In this document: positions 27,065 through 35,495 of the stretch, piece after piece
Position numbering within the stretch: the stretch's first letter is position 1
How the letters are laid out: each line of letters begins with the position of its first letter
NCBI GenBank assembly: GCA_028277405.1
Contig: JANQGH010000064.1
Coordinates: 1-56,717 of the forward strand
Direction of reading: 5' to 3'
DNA: 56,717 nucleotides
Source: Alphaproteobacteria bacterium
GTDB taxonomy: Bacteria; Pseudomonadota; Alphaproteobacteria; DSM-16000; Inquilinaceae
Translations under genes and position numbers: made by a program
Notes under the pieces: generated by a model
What the model was told of the DNA's origin: nothing
The model's input: the letters and a program-made list of their open reading frames with translations, nothing else
Database searches by the model: none

Positions 27065-27739
27065 ATGACCCGTCTCTCCCTCGCCCTGTTCGATTGCGAC
27101 GGCACCCTGCTGGACGGCCAACATACGGTGCTGGCCGCCATGCGCGACGCCTGGGCCGACCACGGGCTTGGACGGCCGGACGACGATCGCGTGCGCGGTA
27201 TGATCGGCCTGACGCTGCATGACGGCATCGGGCGCATCCTGCCCGATGACGCTCCAGCCGATGCCATGGACGTGGCGGCCAGCTATAAGCGCGCCTATCG
27301 CGTCCATCGCGAACAGCGCGGCGCCGTCGATCCGGCCTATCCCGGGATGGCGGCGTGCCTGGATCGCTTGGAGGCGGCAGGCGTTCTGCTGGGCGTCGCG
27401 ACGGGCAAGTCCCTGCGCGGCTTGAACTCGGCGCTTGCCGCCCACGGCTGGGGTGATCGCTTCGTCACCTTGCAAACCCCGGATCACGGCCCTGGCAAGC
27501 CCAACCCCGACATGGTGCATCGCGCCCTGGCCGAGGCGGGCGTCGACGCCGACCGGACGATCATGATCGGCGATACCAGCTTCGACATGGAGATGGCGGT
27601 CGCCGCCGGCGTGGGCGCCATCGGGGTCGCCTGGGGCTACCACCCTGTCGCGGCGTTGAACGCGGCGGGTGCGGAGAGGATCGTCGATGACGCCGAGGTT
27701 TTGACCGACCTTCTGCTGGCGCGGTTGGCCGCCTCGTGA
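27065..27739 (+). CDS. HAD-superfamily hydrolase, phosphoglycolate-phosphatase-like
   Basis: 224 residues. Motif I is LFDCDGTLLDGQ (nucleophile Asp and Asp+2), motif II Thr in GVATGKSLRG, Lys in GPGKPNPDMVHRAL and motif IV GDTSFDMEMAVAAG. A helical cap lies between residues 18 and 85. The substrate is not fixed by sequence; clustering with a pseudouridine synthase is common in alphaproteobacteria. The stop overlaps the next gene by 4 bases. Confidence 0.88.
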   Translation: MTRLSLALFDCDGTLLDGQHTVLAAMRDAWADHGLGRPDDDRVRGMIGLTLHDGIGRILPDDAPADAMDVAASYKRAYRVHREQRGAVDPAYPGMAACLDRLEAAGVLLGVATGKSLRGLNSALAAHGWGDRFVTLQTPDHGPGKPNPDMVHRALAEAGVDADRTIMIGDTSFDMEMAVAAGVGAIGVAWGYHPVAALNAAGAERIVDDAEVLTDLLLARLAAS

Positions 27740-28431
27740 AGCGGTTCTACGGCACGGCCACGGCCCGCGTAACGGACGACGGCGTCGTCGTGCACCTGGA
27801 CGACCGTCCGGTGCGCACCCCTGGCAAACGCCTGCTGGCTGTACCCACCCAGGATCTCGGCGAGGCGATCGCGGCCGAGTGGGCCGCCCAAGGTGACGAA
27901 ATCGCGCCTGCAAGCATGCCGCTGACCGAGCTCGCCAGCACGGCCTTGGATCATGTCGGCCCAAATCGCACCGCGATTATCGAAGCCACCGCTGCTTATG
28001 GGCGCAGTGACTTGTTGTGTTATCGCGCCGATCAGCCCCAGGCGCTTGTCGACCGGCAGGTGGAGGCTTGGGAACCACCGCTGGAATGGTTCAAGGATCG
28101 CCACGGCGTGTCGTTGGCAAAGACCGTTGGCATCATGCACCTGGCCCAACCGCCGGAAGCCATCGCGGCCATGGACCGGATCGTCGCTAGTCACGACGAT
28201 TGGCGTCTGGCGGCGCTCAGCCTGGCGACGGCGCGCCTCGGCTCGCTGGTTCTGGCGCTTGGCCTGGTCGATGGCCACTTCGATGCGGCCGAGGCGATGG
28301 CCCTGGCCCATCTCGATGAAGATTTTCAGATTGAGCGCTGGGGTCAGGACGACGAGGCGATGGCCCGGCGGGCGGGCATCGCGGCCGAGGTCGCCTCGGC
28401 CCGCCGCCTGGTCGATCTGCTGAAAATCTAG
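27736..28431 (+). CDS. ATP12-family F1-ATPase assembly chaperone
   Basis: 231 residues from a GTG start overlapping the previous stop. It contains MKRFYGTATARV, LDDRPVRTPGKRLLAVPT, AEWAAQGDEIAPASMPLTEL and DLLCYRADQPQALVDRQ, the conserved ATP12 segments. In mitochondria ATP12 binds the F1 alpha subunit; alphaproteobacterial homologues are assumed to do the same. Its presence supports the alphaproteobacterial origin. Confidence 0.92.
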   Translation: MKRFYGTATARVTDDGVVVHLDDRPVRTPGKRLLAVPTQDLGEAIAAEWAAQGDEIAPASMPLTELASTALDHVGPNRTAIIEATAAYGRSDLLCYRADQPQALVDRQVEAWEPPLEWFKDRHGVSLAKTVGIMHLAQPPEAIAAMDRIVASHDDWRLAALSLATARLGSLVLALGLVDGHFDAAEAMALAHLDEDFQIERWGQDDEAMARRAGIAAEVASARRLVDLLKI

Positions 28432-28491
28432 GCGATCCGCCCAAGTTCGGGCACTCTAGCCGTCATCATTGCGTAACGAACGGGCGGGGAT

Positions 28492-30024
28492 ATGCGCGAG
28501 ATTCTTGAACAGTTGGAAAAGAAGCGAGCGGCGGCCCGGCTCGGCGGCGGCGAGAAGCGGATCAAGGCGCAGCATTCCAAGGGCAAGCTGACCGCGCGGG
28601 AGCGCATCCGGCTGCTGCTGGACGAGGATTCGTTCGAGGAATGGGACATGTTCGTGGAACATCGTTCCTACGATTTCGGCATGGCGGACCAGAAGATCCC
28701 CGGAGACGGGGTGATCACGGGCTATGGCACCATCAACAGCCGGCTGGTGTTTGTGTTCAGCCAGGACTTCACCGTCTTCGGCGGCTCGCTCAGCGAGGCC
28801 CATGCGGAGAAGATCTGCAAGATCATGGACCAGGCCATGAAGGTCGGCGCGCCCGTCATAGGCTTGAACGACAGCGGCGGTGCCCGCATTCAGGAAGGCG
28901 TAGCCTCGCTGGGCGGCTATGCGGATGTCTTCCAGCGCAATGTTATGGCCTCCGGCGTCGTGCCGCAGATTTCCCTGATCATGGGGCCGTGCGCGGGCGG
29001 GGCGGTGTACTCGCCGGCGATGACCGACTTCATCTTCATGGTCGAAGACAGTTCCTACATGTTCGTCACCGGGCCGGACGTGGTCAAAACCGTGACCCAT
29101 GAGGTGGTGACGGCCGAAGAACTGGGCGGCGCTATTACCCACACGGCCAAGTCCGGTGTGGCAGACCTGTCCTTCGAGAACGATCTGGAAGCGCTGCTGC
29201 AGCTCCGGCGCTTCGTCGACTTCCTGCCCCTGTCGAACCGCGAGCGGGCGCCGGAACGAGCCACCGACGATCCGATCGATCGTGTAGAGGCCGGCCTCGA
29301 CACGCTTGTGCCCGACAATCCGAATAAGCCCTACGACATGAAGGAACTGATCGGGAAGCTGGTCGACGAGGGCGACTTTTTCGAGTTGCAGCCCAAATTC
29401 GCCGCCAACATTGTCACCGGCTTTGGCCGCATGGCCGGCGAGACGGTGGGCTTCGTCGCCAACCAGCCGATGGTGCTGGCCGGCTGTCTCGACATCGACA
29501 GTTCGCGCAAGGCCGCGCGCTTCGTCCGGTTTTGCGACGCGTTCAACATCCCCATCGTCACCCTGGTCGATGTGCCCGGTTTTCTTCCGGGCACCGGCCA
29601 GGAATATGGCGGTATCATCAAGCACGGGGCGAAACTGCTGTTCGCCTATGCCGAGGCGACCGTGCCCAAGGTCACGCTGATCACGCGCAAGGCCTATGGC
29701 GGCGCGTACGACGTCATGGCCTCAAAGCATCTGCGGGGCGACGTGAACTATGCCTGGCCGCGCGCGGAAATCGCCGTGATGGGGCCGAAAGGCGCCGTTG
29801 AGATCATTTTCCGGGGCGATTTGGGAGATACGGGAAAGATCGAAAAGCGAACGGACGAGTACCGCGAGAAGTTCGCCAACCCTTTCATTGCCGCCAGTCG
29901 TGGTTATATCGATGAGATCATCTTGCCGCGCAACAGCCGCCGACGGTTGTGCCGGTCGCTGGCGATGTTGCGCAACAAGCAGTTGGAGAACCCCTGGAAG
30001 AAGCACGATAACATTCCGCTTTGA
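28492..30024 (+). CDS. pccB: Propionyl-CoA carboxylase beta subunit (carboxyltransferase)
   Basis: 510 residues, normal length. Two crotonase-like carboxyltransferase halves are present: [20 protein letters not shown] and [20 protein letters not shown] in the first, [20 protein letters not shown] and [18 protein letters not shown] in the second. It transfers carboxyl from biotin to propionyl-CoA, giving methylmalonyl-CoA. The partner subunit pccA is 645 bases downstream, separated by a DksA-like gene and a small lipoprotein gene. The stop touches the next ATG. Confidence 0.95.
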   Translation: MREILEQLEKKRAAARLGGGEKRIKAQHSKGKLTARERIRLLLDEDSFEEWDMFVEHRSYDFGMADQKIPGDGVITGYGTINSRLVFVFSQDFTVFGGSLSEAHAEKICKIMDQAMKVGAPVIGLNDSGGARIQEGVASLGGYADVFQRNVMASGVVPQISLIMGPCAGGAVYSPAMTDFIFMVEDSSYMFVTGPDVVKTVTHEVVTAEELGGAITHTAKSGVADLSFENDLEALLQLRRFVDFLPLSNRERAPERATDDPIDRVEAGLDTLVPDNPNKPYDMKELIGKLVDEGDFFELQPKFAANIVTGFGRMAGETVGFVANQPMVLAGCLDIDSSRKAARFVRFCDAFNIPIVTLVDVPGFLPGTGQEYGGIIKHGAKLLFAYAEATVPKVTLITRKAYGGAYDVMASKHLRGDVNYAWPRAEIAVMGPKGAVEIIFRGDLGDTGKIEKRTDEYREKFANPFIAASRGYIDEIILPRNSRRRLCRSLAMLRNKQLENPWKKHDNIPL

Positions 30025-30377
30025 TGGCCCCTGTGATGGACGAATATCGAGAAGAGACAATCCGGGAGGAGTTGTTGGCCAGACGTCAGGAACTGACGGA
30101 GCTGGCAAAAACCGCGTCCGATGTCCGCGATCCGGTCGAGTTGGATCAGACGACCCAGGGCCGGCTGTCGCGCATGGACGCCATGCAGGTTCAGGCCATG
30201 GCCCAGGAGACGGAGCGAAGGCGCCAGTTGGAAATCCAGCGCATCGACGCGGCCCTGCAACGGCTGAAGGACGGCGAATACGGCTATTGCGTCGCCTGCG
30301 GGGAAGACATTGAGCCGAAACGCCTGGCCCACGACCCCGCCGTTCCCAACTGCCTCGGTTGCGCCTCCAGCGCCTGA
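30024..30377 (+). CDS. DksA/TraR-family zinc-finger protein
   Basis: 117 residues. An N-terminal coiled coil (REELLARRQELTELAKTA, then VQAMAQETERRRQLEIQRID) is followed by a four-Cys zinc finger (YCVACGEDIEPKRLAHDP, then CLGCA). This layout binds RNA polymerase in the secondary channel in DksA and TraR, but this protein is shorter than DksA. ATG at 30024 overlaps the pccB stop by one base; ATG at 30036 is an alternative. Its placement within the pcc locus suggests a local regulatory role, unproven. Confidence 0.85.
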   Translation: MAPVMDEYREETIREELLARRQELTELAKTASDVRDPVELDQTTQGRLSRMDAMQVQAMAQETERRRQLEIQRIDAALQRLKDGEYGYCVACGEDIEPKRLAHDPAVPNCLGCASSA

Positions 30378-30463
30378 GGGCTTGGCCAACGGGCCGGGTC
30401 TTTCTTCCGCCACATCTTGTGCCTAAGCGGTCGATCTGGCTGCGAAATCGGAGTGAACCTGTC

Positions 30464-30589
30464 GTGAGACGTTTGTCCCTTGTCGTTCTGTTCGGCCTGC
30501 TTGTCGGCTTCGGCGTGGCCGCCTGCGAGAGCCGCGATGGCGGCGGCTTCTATGTCGAGGGGACGGGCGGGGTAAACGTCGGCAACTGA
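30464..30589 (+). CDS. Small lipoprotein, 41 residues
   Basis: GTG start with GGAG about 9 bases upstream. The protein is a signal peptide VRRLSLVVLFGLLVGFG ending in a lipobox VAAC, then a mature part of only 21 residues rich in Gly (ESRDGGGFYVEGTGGVNVGN). It lies between the DksA-like gene and pccA. No family is recognised. Confidence 0.6.
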   Translation: MRRLSLVVLFGLLVGFGVAACESRDGGGFYVEGTGGVNVGN

Positions 30590-30668
30590 GCGCGGCTGCG
30601 CCGACCCTTCACCGGTTTGGCGACGATCGTGTATATCTGGCCTCCAAAGAAGTCTTCAGGGGGCGCCG

Positions 30669-32660
30669 GTGTCACTGTTCCAATCCATCCTGATCGCCAA
30701 TCGGGGCGAGATCGCCTGTCGCGTGATCAAGACTGCCAGCCGTCTGGGCATCCGGCCGGTCGCGGTCTATTCCGAGGCGGACGCCGAGGCCCTGCATGTC
30801 CGCATGGCGCTGGAGGCGGGGGGCGAGGCCGTTCTGATCGGGCCGGCGCCGTCCGCTCAGTCTTACTTGCAGATCAACCGGATCGTCGAGGCGTGCCGCG
30901 AAACCGGCGCCGAAGCGGTCCATCCCGGCTACGGCTTTCTGTCGGAAAACAGGCAGTTCGCCGAGGCGCTGGCGGAGGCGGGCATCGTCTTCATCGGGCC
31001 AGGACCGGCGGCGATCGGCGCCATGGGCGACAAGATCGAATCCAAGAAGCTGGCGGAAAAGGCCGGCGTGAACTCCGTGCCCGGTCACTTGGAGCCGTTA
31101 AAGGACATCGACGAGGCGCGCGCGGTCGCCCGGGGCATCGGCTATCCGGTGATGCTGAAGGCCTCCGCCGGCGGCGGTGGCAAGGGCATGCGCATCGCCC
31201 GCACCGACGATGAGGTGGCGGAAGGCTTCACCTCGGCGACCAACGAGGCGCGGTCGAGCTTCGGTGACGAACGGGTTTTCGCCGAGAAGTTCATCGAACA
31301 GCCGCGCCATATCGAGATCCAGGTGCTGGCCGACGGCCATGGCAATGTCGTCTATCTGGGCGAGCGTGAATGCTCGATCCAGCGCCGGCACCAGAAGGTC
31401 ATCGAAGAGGCGCCATCGCCGTTCCTGGACCCCGCCACCCGGCGGGCCATGGGCGAGCAGGCCGTCGCGCTGGCCAAGGCCGTGGATTACCGCTCGGCCG
31501 GGACGGTGGAGTTCATCGTCGATGCCGATCGCAACTTCTACTTCCTGGAGATGAACACGCGCCTGCAGGTCGAACACCCCGTGACCGAGGCGATTACAGG
31601 GCTTGACCTGGTCGAATGGATGATCCGTATCGCCGCCGGTGAGGCGCTCGATTTCGGTCAGGACGATGTCTCGCTGACCGGTTGGTCGATGGAGGCGAGG
31701 GTCTACGCCGAAGACCCCGCACGCGGCTTTCTGCCGTCGACCGGCAGGCTGGTGCGCTATCGGCCGCCAGAAGAAAAGGACGGGGTCCGCGTCGATACGG
31801 GGGTCGAGGAAGGCGGCGAGATCTCCATGTTCTACGACCCCATGATCGCCAAGATCATATCCAGCGGCCCTGACCGGGCGGCCGCGATCCGCACCCTGCA
31901 GCACGCCTTGGATGGCTGCCTGATCACCGGCCTGCGACACAATCTGGGCTTCGTTTCCGCCGTGCTGGGCCATCAGCGGTTCGTCGACGGTGACCTCAGC
32001 ACCAATTTCCTGGCCGAGGAGTTCGGCGCGAGTTTCTCGGGCCTCGAGCCCAATCCGGCAACGCGAGACCGGCTCTTTGCCGTTGCCGCGGCCCTGCACG
32101 TGCAGCGTCGCGCGCGCGACCGGGGCCTGCAAGGTGATGCGGCGTTGGCGCCGACACGCTGGATGGTCCGGCATGAGCGCACCAATCACCTCGTCAAAGT
32201 CACGCTCACCGCCGCCGGCGCCGATATCGTCATCGGAAACCACGAGATACCGGTCCAGCATCATTGGCGCATCGGCGACCCGGTTTTCGACGGCCAGGTC
32301 GGCGGCCGGCGCCTGGTGGCGACCCTGTCGATGGACGATACCCATGTGCGCCTGGCCCATGGCGGGATCGACATGACGGTGCAGGTGTTGAGCGAGCGGG
32401 CCGCGTCCCTGGCGAACCTGATGCCGGTCAAGCAGCCGCCCGACCTGTCGAAGTTCCTGCTGTCGCCGATGCCGGGCCTGCTGGTCTCCCTTTCGGTAGA
32501 AGCGGGAGAGAAGGTGGTTGCCGGCCAGCCGCTGGCGGTGGTCGAGGCCATGAAGATGGAAAACATCCTGCGGGCCGATCAGCCGGGCGCGGTGGCCACA
32601 CTGCACGCGGCCCCTGGGGACAGCCTGGCCGTGGATCAGAAAATTCTTGAATTTGAATAG
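30669..32660 (+). CDS. pccA: Propionyl-CoA carboxylase alpha subunit (biotin carboxylase plus biotin carrier)
   Basis: 663 residues, GTG start. Biotin carboxylase domain (ILIANRGEIACRVIKTASRL at the N-terminus, ASAGGGGKGMRIA glycine loop, EMNTRLQVEHPVTEAITGLD active site), a central BT domain that contacts PccB, and a C-terminal biotinyl domain with the biotinylated Lys in VVEAMKMENIL. It carboxylates biotin with ATP and bicarbonate. The enzyme with PccB feeds propionyl-CoA, from odd-chain fatty acids and branched amino acids, into methylmalonyl-CoA. Confidence 0.95.
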   Translation: MSLFQSILIANRGEIACRVIKTASRLGIRPVAVYSEADAEALHVRMALEAGGEAVLIGPAPSAQSYLQINRIVEACRETGAEAVHPGYGFLSENRQFAEALAEAGIVFIGPGPAAIGAMGDKIESKKLAEKAGVNSVPGHLEPLKDIDEARAVARGIGYPVMLKASAGGGGKGMRIARTDDEVAEGFTSATNEARSSFGDERVFAEKFIEQPRHIEIQVLADGHGNVVYLGERECSIQRRHQKVIEEAPSPFLDPATRRAMGEQAVALAKAVDYRSAGTVEFIVDADRNFYFLEMNTRLQVEHPVTEAITGLDLVEWMIRIAAGEALDFGQDDVSLTGWSMEARVYAEDPARGFLPSTGRLVRYRPPEEKDGVRVDTGVEEGGEISMFYDPMIAKIISSGPDRAAAIRTLQHALDGCLITGLRHNLGFVSAVLGHQRFVDGDLSTNFLAEEFGASFSGLEPNPATRDRLFAVAAALHVQRRARDRGLQGDAALAPTRWMVRHERTNHLVKVTLTAAGADIVIGNHEIPVQHHWRIGDPVFDGQVGGRRLVATLSMDDTHVRLAHGGIDMTVQVLSERAASLANLMPVKQPPDLSKFLLSPMPGLLVSLSVEAGEKVVAGQPLAVVEAMKMENILRADQPGAVATLHAAPGDSLAVDQKILEFE

Positions 32661-32661
32661 C

Positions 32662-33090
32662 ATGCCGAACAGTTCTGATATATTACATAAAGAAAGAACA
32701 GCCTGGTTCCGCGAGACGATGGTACGTGCCGACATGGGCCTTCTGTCCGATCAGGCCGCCGCCCTGTTGGCGGAGCTGGAGACGATCTTTGTCGCCGGCG
32801 CCTGGGTCGCCACAGTGATTCTGGCGGCCGCTGTGATCGAGGCTGAACTGCGCGCCGAGGGTGATGAGGGCCGCTTTACCAACACGGGCGTTCTGTTTCG
32901 CGAGGCCGGGTTGGGCGACGATTTCGACTGGCTGCGTCAGCGGCGCAATGCCTTGCTGCATTTCACGGGCGAGCCGGCGCTGACAGTGGATATGTTCTGG
33001 TTTCAGGCCGCCGAACTCGAGGCCGACGCGCGGCGCTCTGTCACGCTGGTTGCCAGCATGCTGAGGGGCGGTGGACCGGACAATGTCTGA
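32662..33090 (+). CDS. Probable HEPN-domain protein (DUF4145-like)
   Basis: 142 residues from ATG 32662, one base after the pccA stop. It is all-helical, with VILAAAVIEAELRAEG early and WLRQRRNALLHFTGEP late. RNALLH fits the R-N-x3-H motif of HEPN domains, many of which are RNases. No nucleotidyltransferase (MNT) partner is adjacent; the next gene is acylphosphatase, overlapping by 8 bases. The first ~45 bases are unusually AT-rich. HEPN assignment is by motif and helix pattern only. Confidence 0.55.
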   Translation: MPNSSDILHKERTAWFRETMVRADMGLLSDQAAALLAELETIFVAGAWVATVILAAAVIEAELRAEGDEGRFTNTGVLFREAGLGDDFDWLRQRRNALLHFTGEPALTVDMFWFQAAELEADARRSVTLVASMLRGGGPDNV

Positions 33091-33370
33091 CGATCGGATC
33101 GCACGCCGTCTGGTCATTTCCGGCCGGGTCCAAGGCGTGTGGTATCGCGGCTGGACCGTCGATCAGGCGCGCGCACTGGGGTTGGATGGCTGGGTCCGCA
33201 ACCGGACCGACGGCACGGTGGAGATCGTCATGGCCGGTCCCGCGGACGCGGTCGAGCGGCTCACCGCCCTTTGCGAACAAGGGCCGCGCGATGCAAGGGT
33301 CGACGGCGTCGAGGCGACGGCGGTTCAAGACCCTGGCGCAGCCGGTTTTGGACAGCGCGCCACGGTATAA
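33083..33370 (+). CDS. acyP: Acylphosphatase
   Basis: 95 residues. The signature VISGRVQGVWYRGWTVDQA with catalytic Arg, and GLDGWVRNRTDGTVEIVMAG with catalytic Asn, are complete. It hydrolyses carboxyl phosphates such as acetyl or carbamoyl phosphate. ATG at 33083 overlaps the preceding gene by 8 bases; a GTG at 33071 would add four residues. Confidence 0.93.
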   Translation: MSDDRIARRLVISGRVQGVWYRGWTVDQARALGLDGWVRNRTDGTVEIVMAGPADAVERLTALCEQGPRDARVDGVEATAVQDPGAAGFGQRATV

Positions 33371-33448
33371 CCCGTTGCGCAACCCCCGGCTTCCGGATGA
33401 AGCCGCAGGTGGTCGGGATCGCCGGCAGGGTCCGGATGGAAGACGTGT

Positions 33449-33481
33449 AGCGGGCCGGCGCGCAAGGCCCGGCGGCCCGCT
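33449..33481. terminator. Hairpin between convergent acyP and HiPIP genes
   Basis: A perfect 9-bp stem (AGCGGGCCG / CGGCCCGCT) with a 15-base loop lies in the 127-base convergent gap. It has no U-run on either strand. It probably reduces read-through in both directions. Confidence 0.45.
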
Positions 33482-33497
33482 GTAACCCGAGACTACG

Positions 33498-33764
33498 TCA
33501 AGCGGCCGCGGCCGCCGTGTGAGCCTGGCACCAGCCGTTTGGGTTGTCGGCATCGTCCACGACGCGGCAGGCGCTGTTGTTCCAATGCAGGCATGTCGAA
33601 CACTGCTCCACATAGGGCTCCGCGATATAGCCGACAGTGTCTTTGTCGGCATAGGGGCTGTTCTGCGCGGCGGCAGATGTCGTCGCTGCGGCCGTTGCCA
33701 GCACAGCGGCGCCCCCGGATGTCAGCGCGGCGCGTCGCGAGATCGGAGATTTTTCGATGGTCAT
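33498..33764 (-). CDS. High-potential iron-sulfur protein (HiPIP), Tat-exported
   Basis: 88 residues. The twin-arginine signal KSPISRRAALTSGGAAVLAT is followed by a mature domain of about 55 residues with the four Cys spacing of HiPIPs: CSTC, then CRVV eight residues later, then GWCQAHT. HiPIPs are periplasmic [4Fe-4S] electron carriers, often between cytochrome bc1 and oxidases or reaction centres. No electron-transfer partner is encoded nearby. Confidence 0.9.
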   Translation of the reverse strand: MTIEKSPISRRAALTSGGAAVLATAAATTSAAAQNSPYADKDTVGYIAEPYVEQCSTCLHWNNSACRVVDDADNPNGWCQAHTAAAAA

Positions 33765-34052
33765 GATCTAAGGTCATCCTTTGTCGAGAAACGGTGGCTG
33801 ATGTGCGTAACCAACGACATTTGGCTCGGTTACATCGACAATCGATCACAACTTTCTTAGAGCTTGGCCAATGTGTGTTCAATCGTTATTACATCAATAG
33901 GATAGATTAATTCTCCAATAGCGTGCCGCTATGTCGGCCCGGAGGCGTGTTGAGACGCCGAGGCGCCAACGTTCGCCGCAGAACGGGTGGACATGTCTCA
34001 GTGCCGCGACGGCCCAGACGTGTCCGAACCGGCGGGCCGACGCTCAAGCAGG
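33765..34052. other. AT-richer intergenic region
   Basis: 288 bases between the HiPIP gene and the unknown secreted-protein gene, both on the minus strand. The middle (about 33850-33920) is far richer in A and T than its surroundings and probably holds the HiPIP promoter; TTGAAC and TAAGAA with 17-base spacing can be read on the minus strand but the match is weak. ATCGA-CAA-TCGAT (33834-33846) is a small inverted repeat. Confidence 0.4.
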
Positions 34053-34496
34053 CTAGTTCAACAGCCGGCTGAACGTGCCACAGCCGGCGGCGTGGCCGTC
34101 GCTGGTGCTGTGCGTGTAGCAGAGCTCGAATTCGTTATCGCTGATCAGGCGGAACTGCTGGGTACCGTCGCTGTCGACGATGGTGGCGTGGTGCTGATCG
34201 TTGGTGAAGGTGCCGACGAAGGTCACGCGCTGACCGGCGGTATGGGTCGATTCGATGTTGCCTGAGAAGCGCCGCCCGACCTGATGGTTGATGTGAATGA
34301 TGAAACGGGTATCGACCATGCGCGGCGTATCGCTGGAACCGTTGCCATGATGGGTTGTATTGCCAACAGCGACGGCCTGGGTATGGCCCTGCCAAGTGCC
34401 CAGCAGGTCGGGCCACTGCTCCTCGGCCGAGGCCGATGTCGATGCGAGGATCAGCGCCCCGAGAAGCGCCATGAGTTGCAGCGAGCGAGATTTCAT
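34053..34496 (-). CDS. Unknown secreted protein, 147 residues
   Basis: A signal peptide (MKSRSLQLMALLGALILAST, cleavage near SASA) precedes a beta-rich domain with LLGTWQGHTQAVAVGN, GRRFSGNIESTH and FVGTFTNDQHHATIVDSDGT. The G-x-W near the mature N-terminus and the alternating strands recall small beta-barrel (calycin-like) proteins, but no family is recognised. Two Cys (CYTHS, GCGTF) could form a disulfide. It lies downstream of lipB on the same strand. Confidence 0.75.
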   Translation of the reverse strand: MKSRSLQLMALLGALILASTSASAEEQWPDLLGTWQGHTQAVAVGNTTHHGNGSSDTPRMVDTRFIIHINHQVGRRFSGNIESTHTAGQRVTFVGTFTNDQHHATIVDSDGTQQFRLISDNEFELCYTHSTSDGHAAGCGTFSRLLN

Positions 34497-34537
34497 CGTT
34501 CCGTATCCCCTTACCGGCGGTTGCTTGATGGGTTGAC

Positions 34538-35212
34538 TTAGTCTTCGAACACCTCGTCCCAGGCCTGCCGCAACGCGATGTCGACATCTTCCAGGGTGGC
34601 CGGAATGCCGAGATCGACGAGCGAGGTCACCCCGTGGCCATGAACGCCACAGGGCACGATACCGTCGAAATGGGCAAGATTTGGGTCGACGTTCAACGAC
34701 ACGCCGTGAAAGGTCACCCATTGCCGCACGCGCACGCCGATGGCCGCGATCTTGTCCTCCCGGCCACCATCGCGCGCAACCCAGATGCCGACTCTGCCGT
34801 CACGGCGCTCACCAACCACGTTGAAGCGGGCCAGCGCTCGGATCAGCCATTCCTCCAAATCCTGAACGAAGCGGCGGACGTCCGGATTGCGCCGTTTCAA
34901 ATCCAGCATCACATAGCCGACCCGCTGGCCCGGCCCGTGATAGGTAAACTGGCCGCCGCGGCCCGTTCGATAAACGGGAAACCGACCCGGGCTTAGCAGG
35001 TCGTCCGCGTTGGCACTGGTGCCGGCCGTATAAAGGGGCGGGTGCTCCAACAGCCAGACCTGTTCCGGCGCCGTGCCGTTCCGGATGGCGGCGACCCGGT
35101 CTTCCATGGCCGCGACCGCAGCCGGATAATCGACCGGCGCGGTCGAAACGCGCCAGTCCACCGCCGCATCTTGCGCGGCCTCGGCCCAGTCGTGCTGCTT
35201 GATTGCGCCCAT
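34538..35212 (-). CDS. lipB: Lipoyl(octanoyl) transferase
   Basis: 224 residues. Conserved segments are [37 protein letters not shown], the catalytic Lys in [19 protein letters not shown] and the catalytic Cys in [15 protein letters not shown]. LipB moves octanoate from acyl carrier protein to the lipoyl domains of 2-oxoacid dehydrogenases; LipA then inserts sulfur. It is divergent from tRNA-Leu with 59 bases between. Confidence 0.95.
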   Translation of the reverse strand: MGAIKQHDWAEAAQDAAVDWRVSTAPVDYPAAVAAMEDRVAAIRNGTAPEQVWLLEHPPLYTAGTSANADDLLSPGRFPVYRTGRGGQFTYHGPGQRVGYVMLDLKRRNPDVRRFVQDLEEWLIRALARFNVVGERRDGRVGIWVARDGGREDKIAAIGVRVRQWVTFHGVSLNVDPNLAHFDGIVPCGVHGHGVTSLVDLGIPATLEDVDIALRQAWDEVFED

Positions 35213-35271
35213 GCGATTTGGTATGCCCCCAACGCGTCGCTGGCAAGCCTTGCTTGTCGGCTTCTAGATAT

Positions 35272-35358
35272 GCGGTCGTGGCGGAATTGGTAGACGCGCA
35301 GCGTTGAGGTCGCTGTCCTGTAACAGGGGTGGAAGTTCGAGTCTTCTCGACCGCACCA
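35272..35358 (+). tRNA. tRNA-Leu, anticodon GAG
   Basis: An 87-base tRNA: acceptor GCGGTCG (35272-35278) pairs with CGACCGC (35348-35354), then A and an encoded CCA. The D-arm has GGCGGAATTGGTAGACGC, the anticodon loop TTGAGGT is closed by CAGCG/CGCTG, there is a long class II variable arm and a T-arm with TTCGAGT. The anticodon GAG reads CUU and CUC leucine codons. Confidence 0.95.
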
Positions 35359-35495
35359 TCTTGTGATCCCCGAAATCTGATCCGGAAACCTGCCGGAGTT
35401 CTGATCACTCGGCCGGTGCAGCCCTGGGCTGTGCATCCGGCTTTGCCTTTCGCGCTGTGCCCCGCCTATAAGGAGGCAGCGATAGGGAGAGGCCG

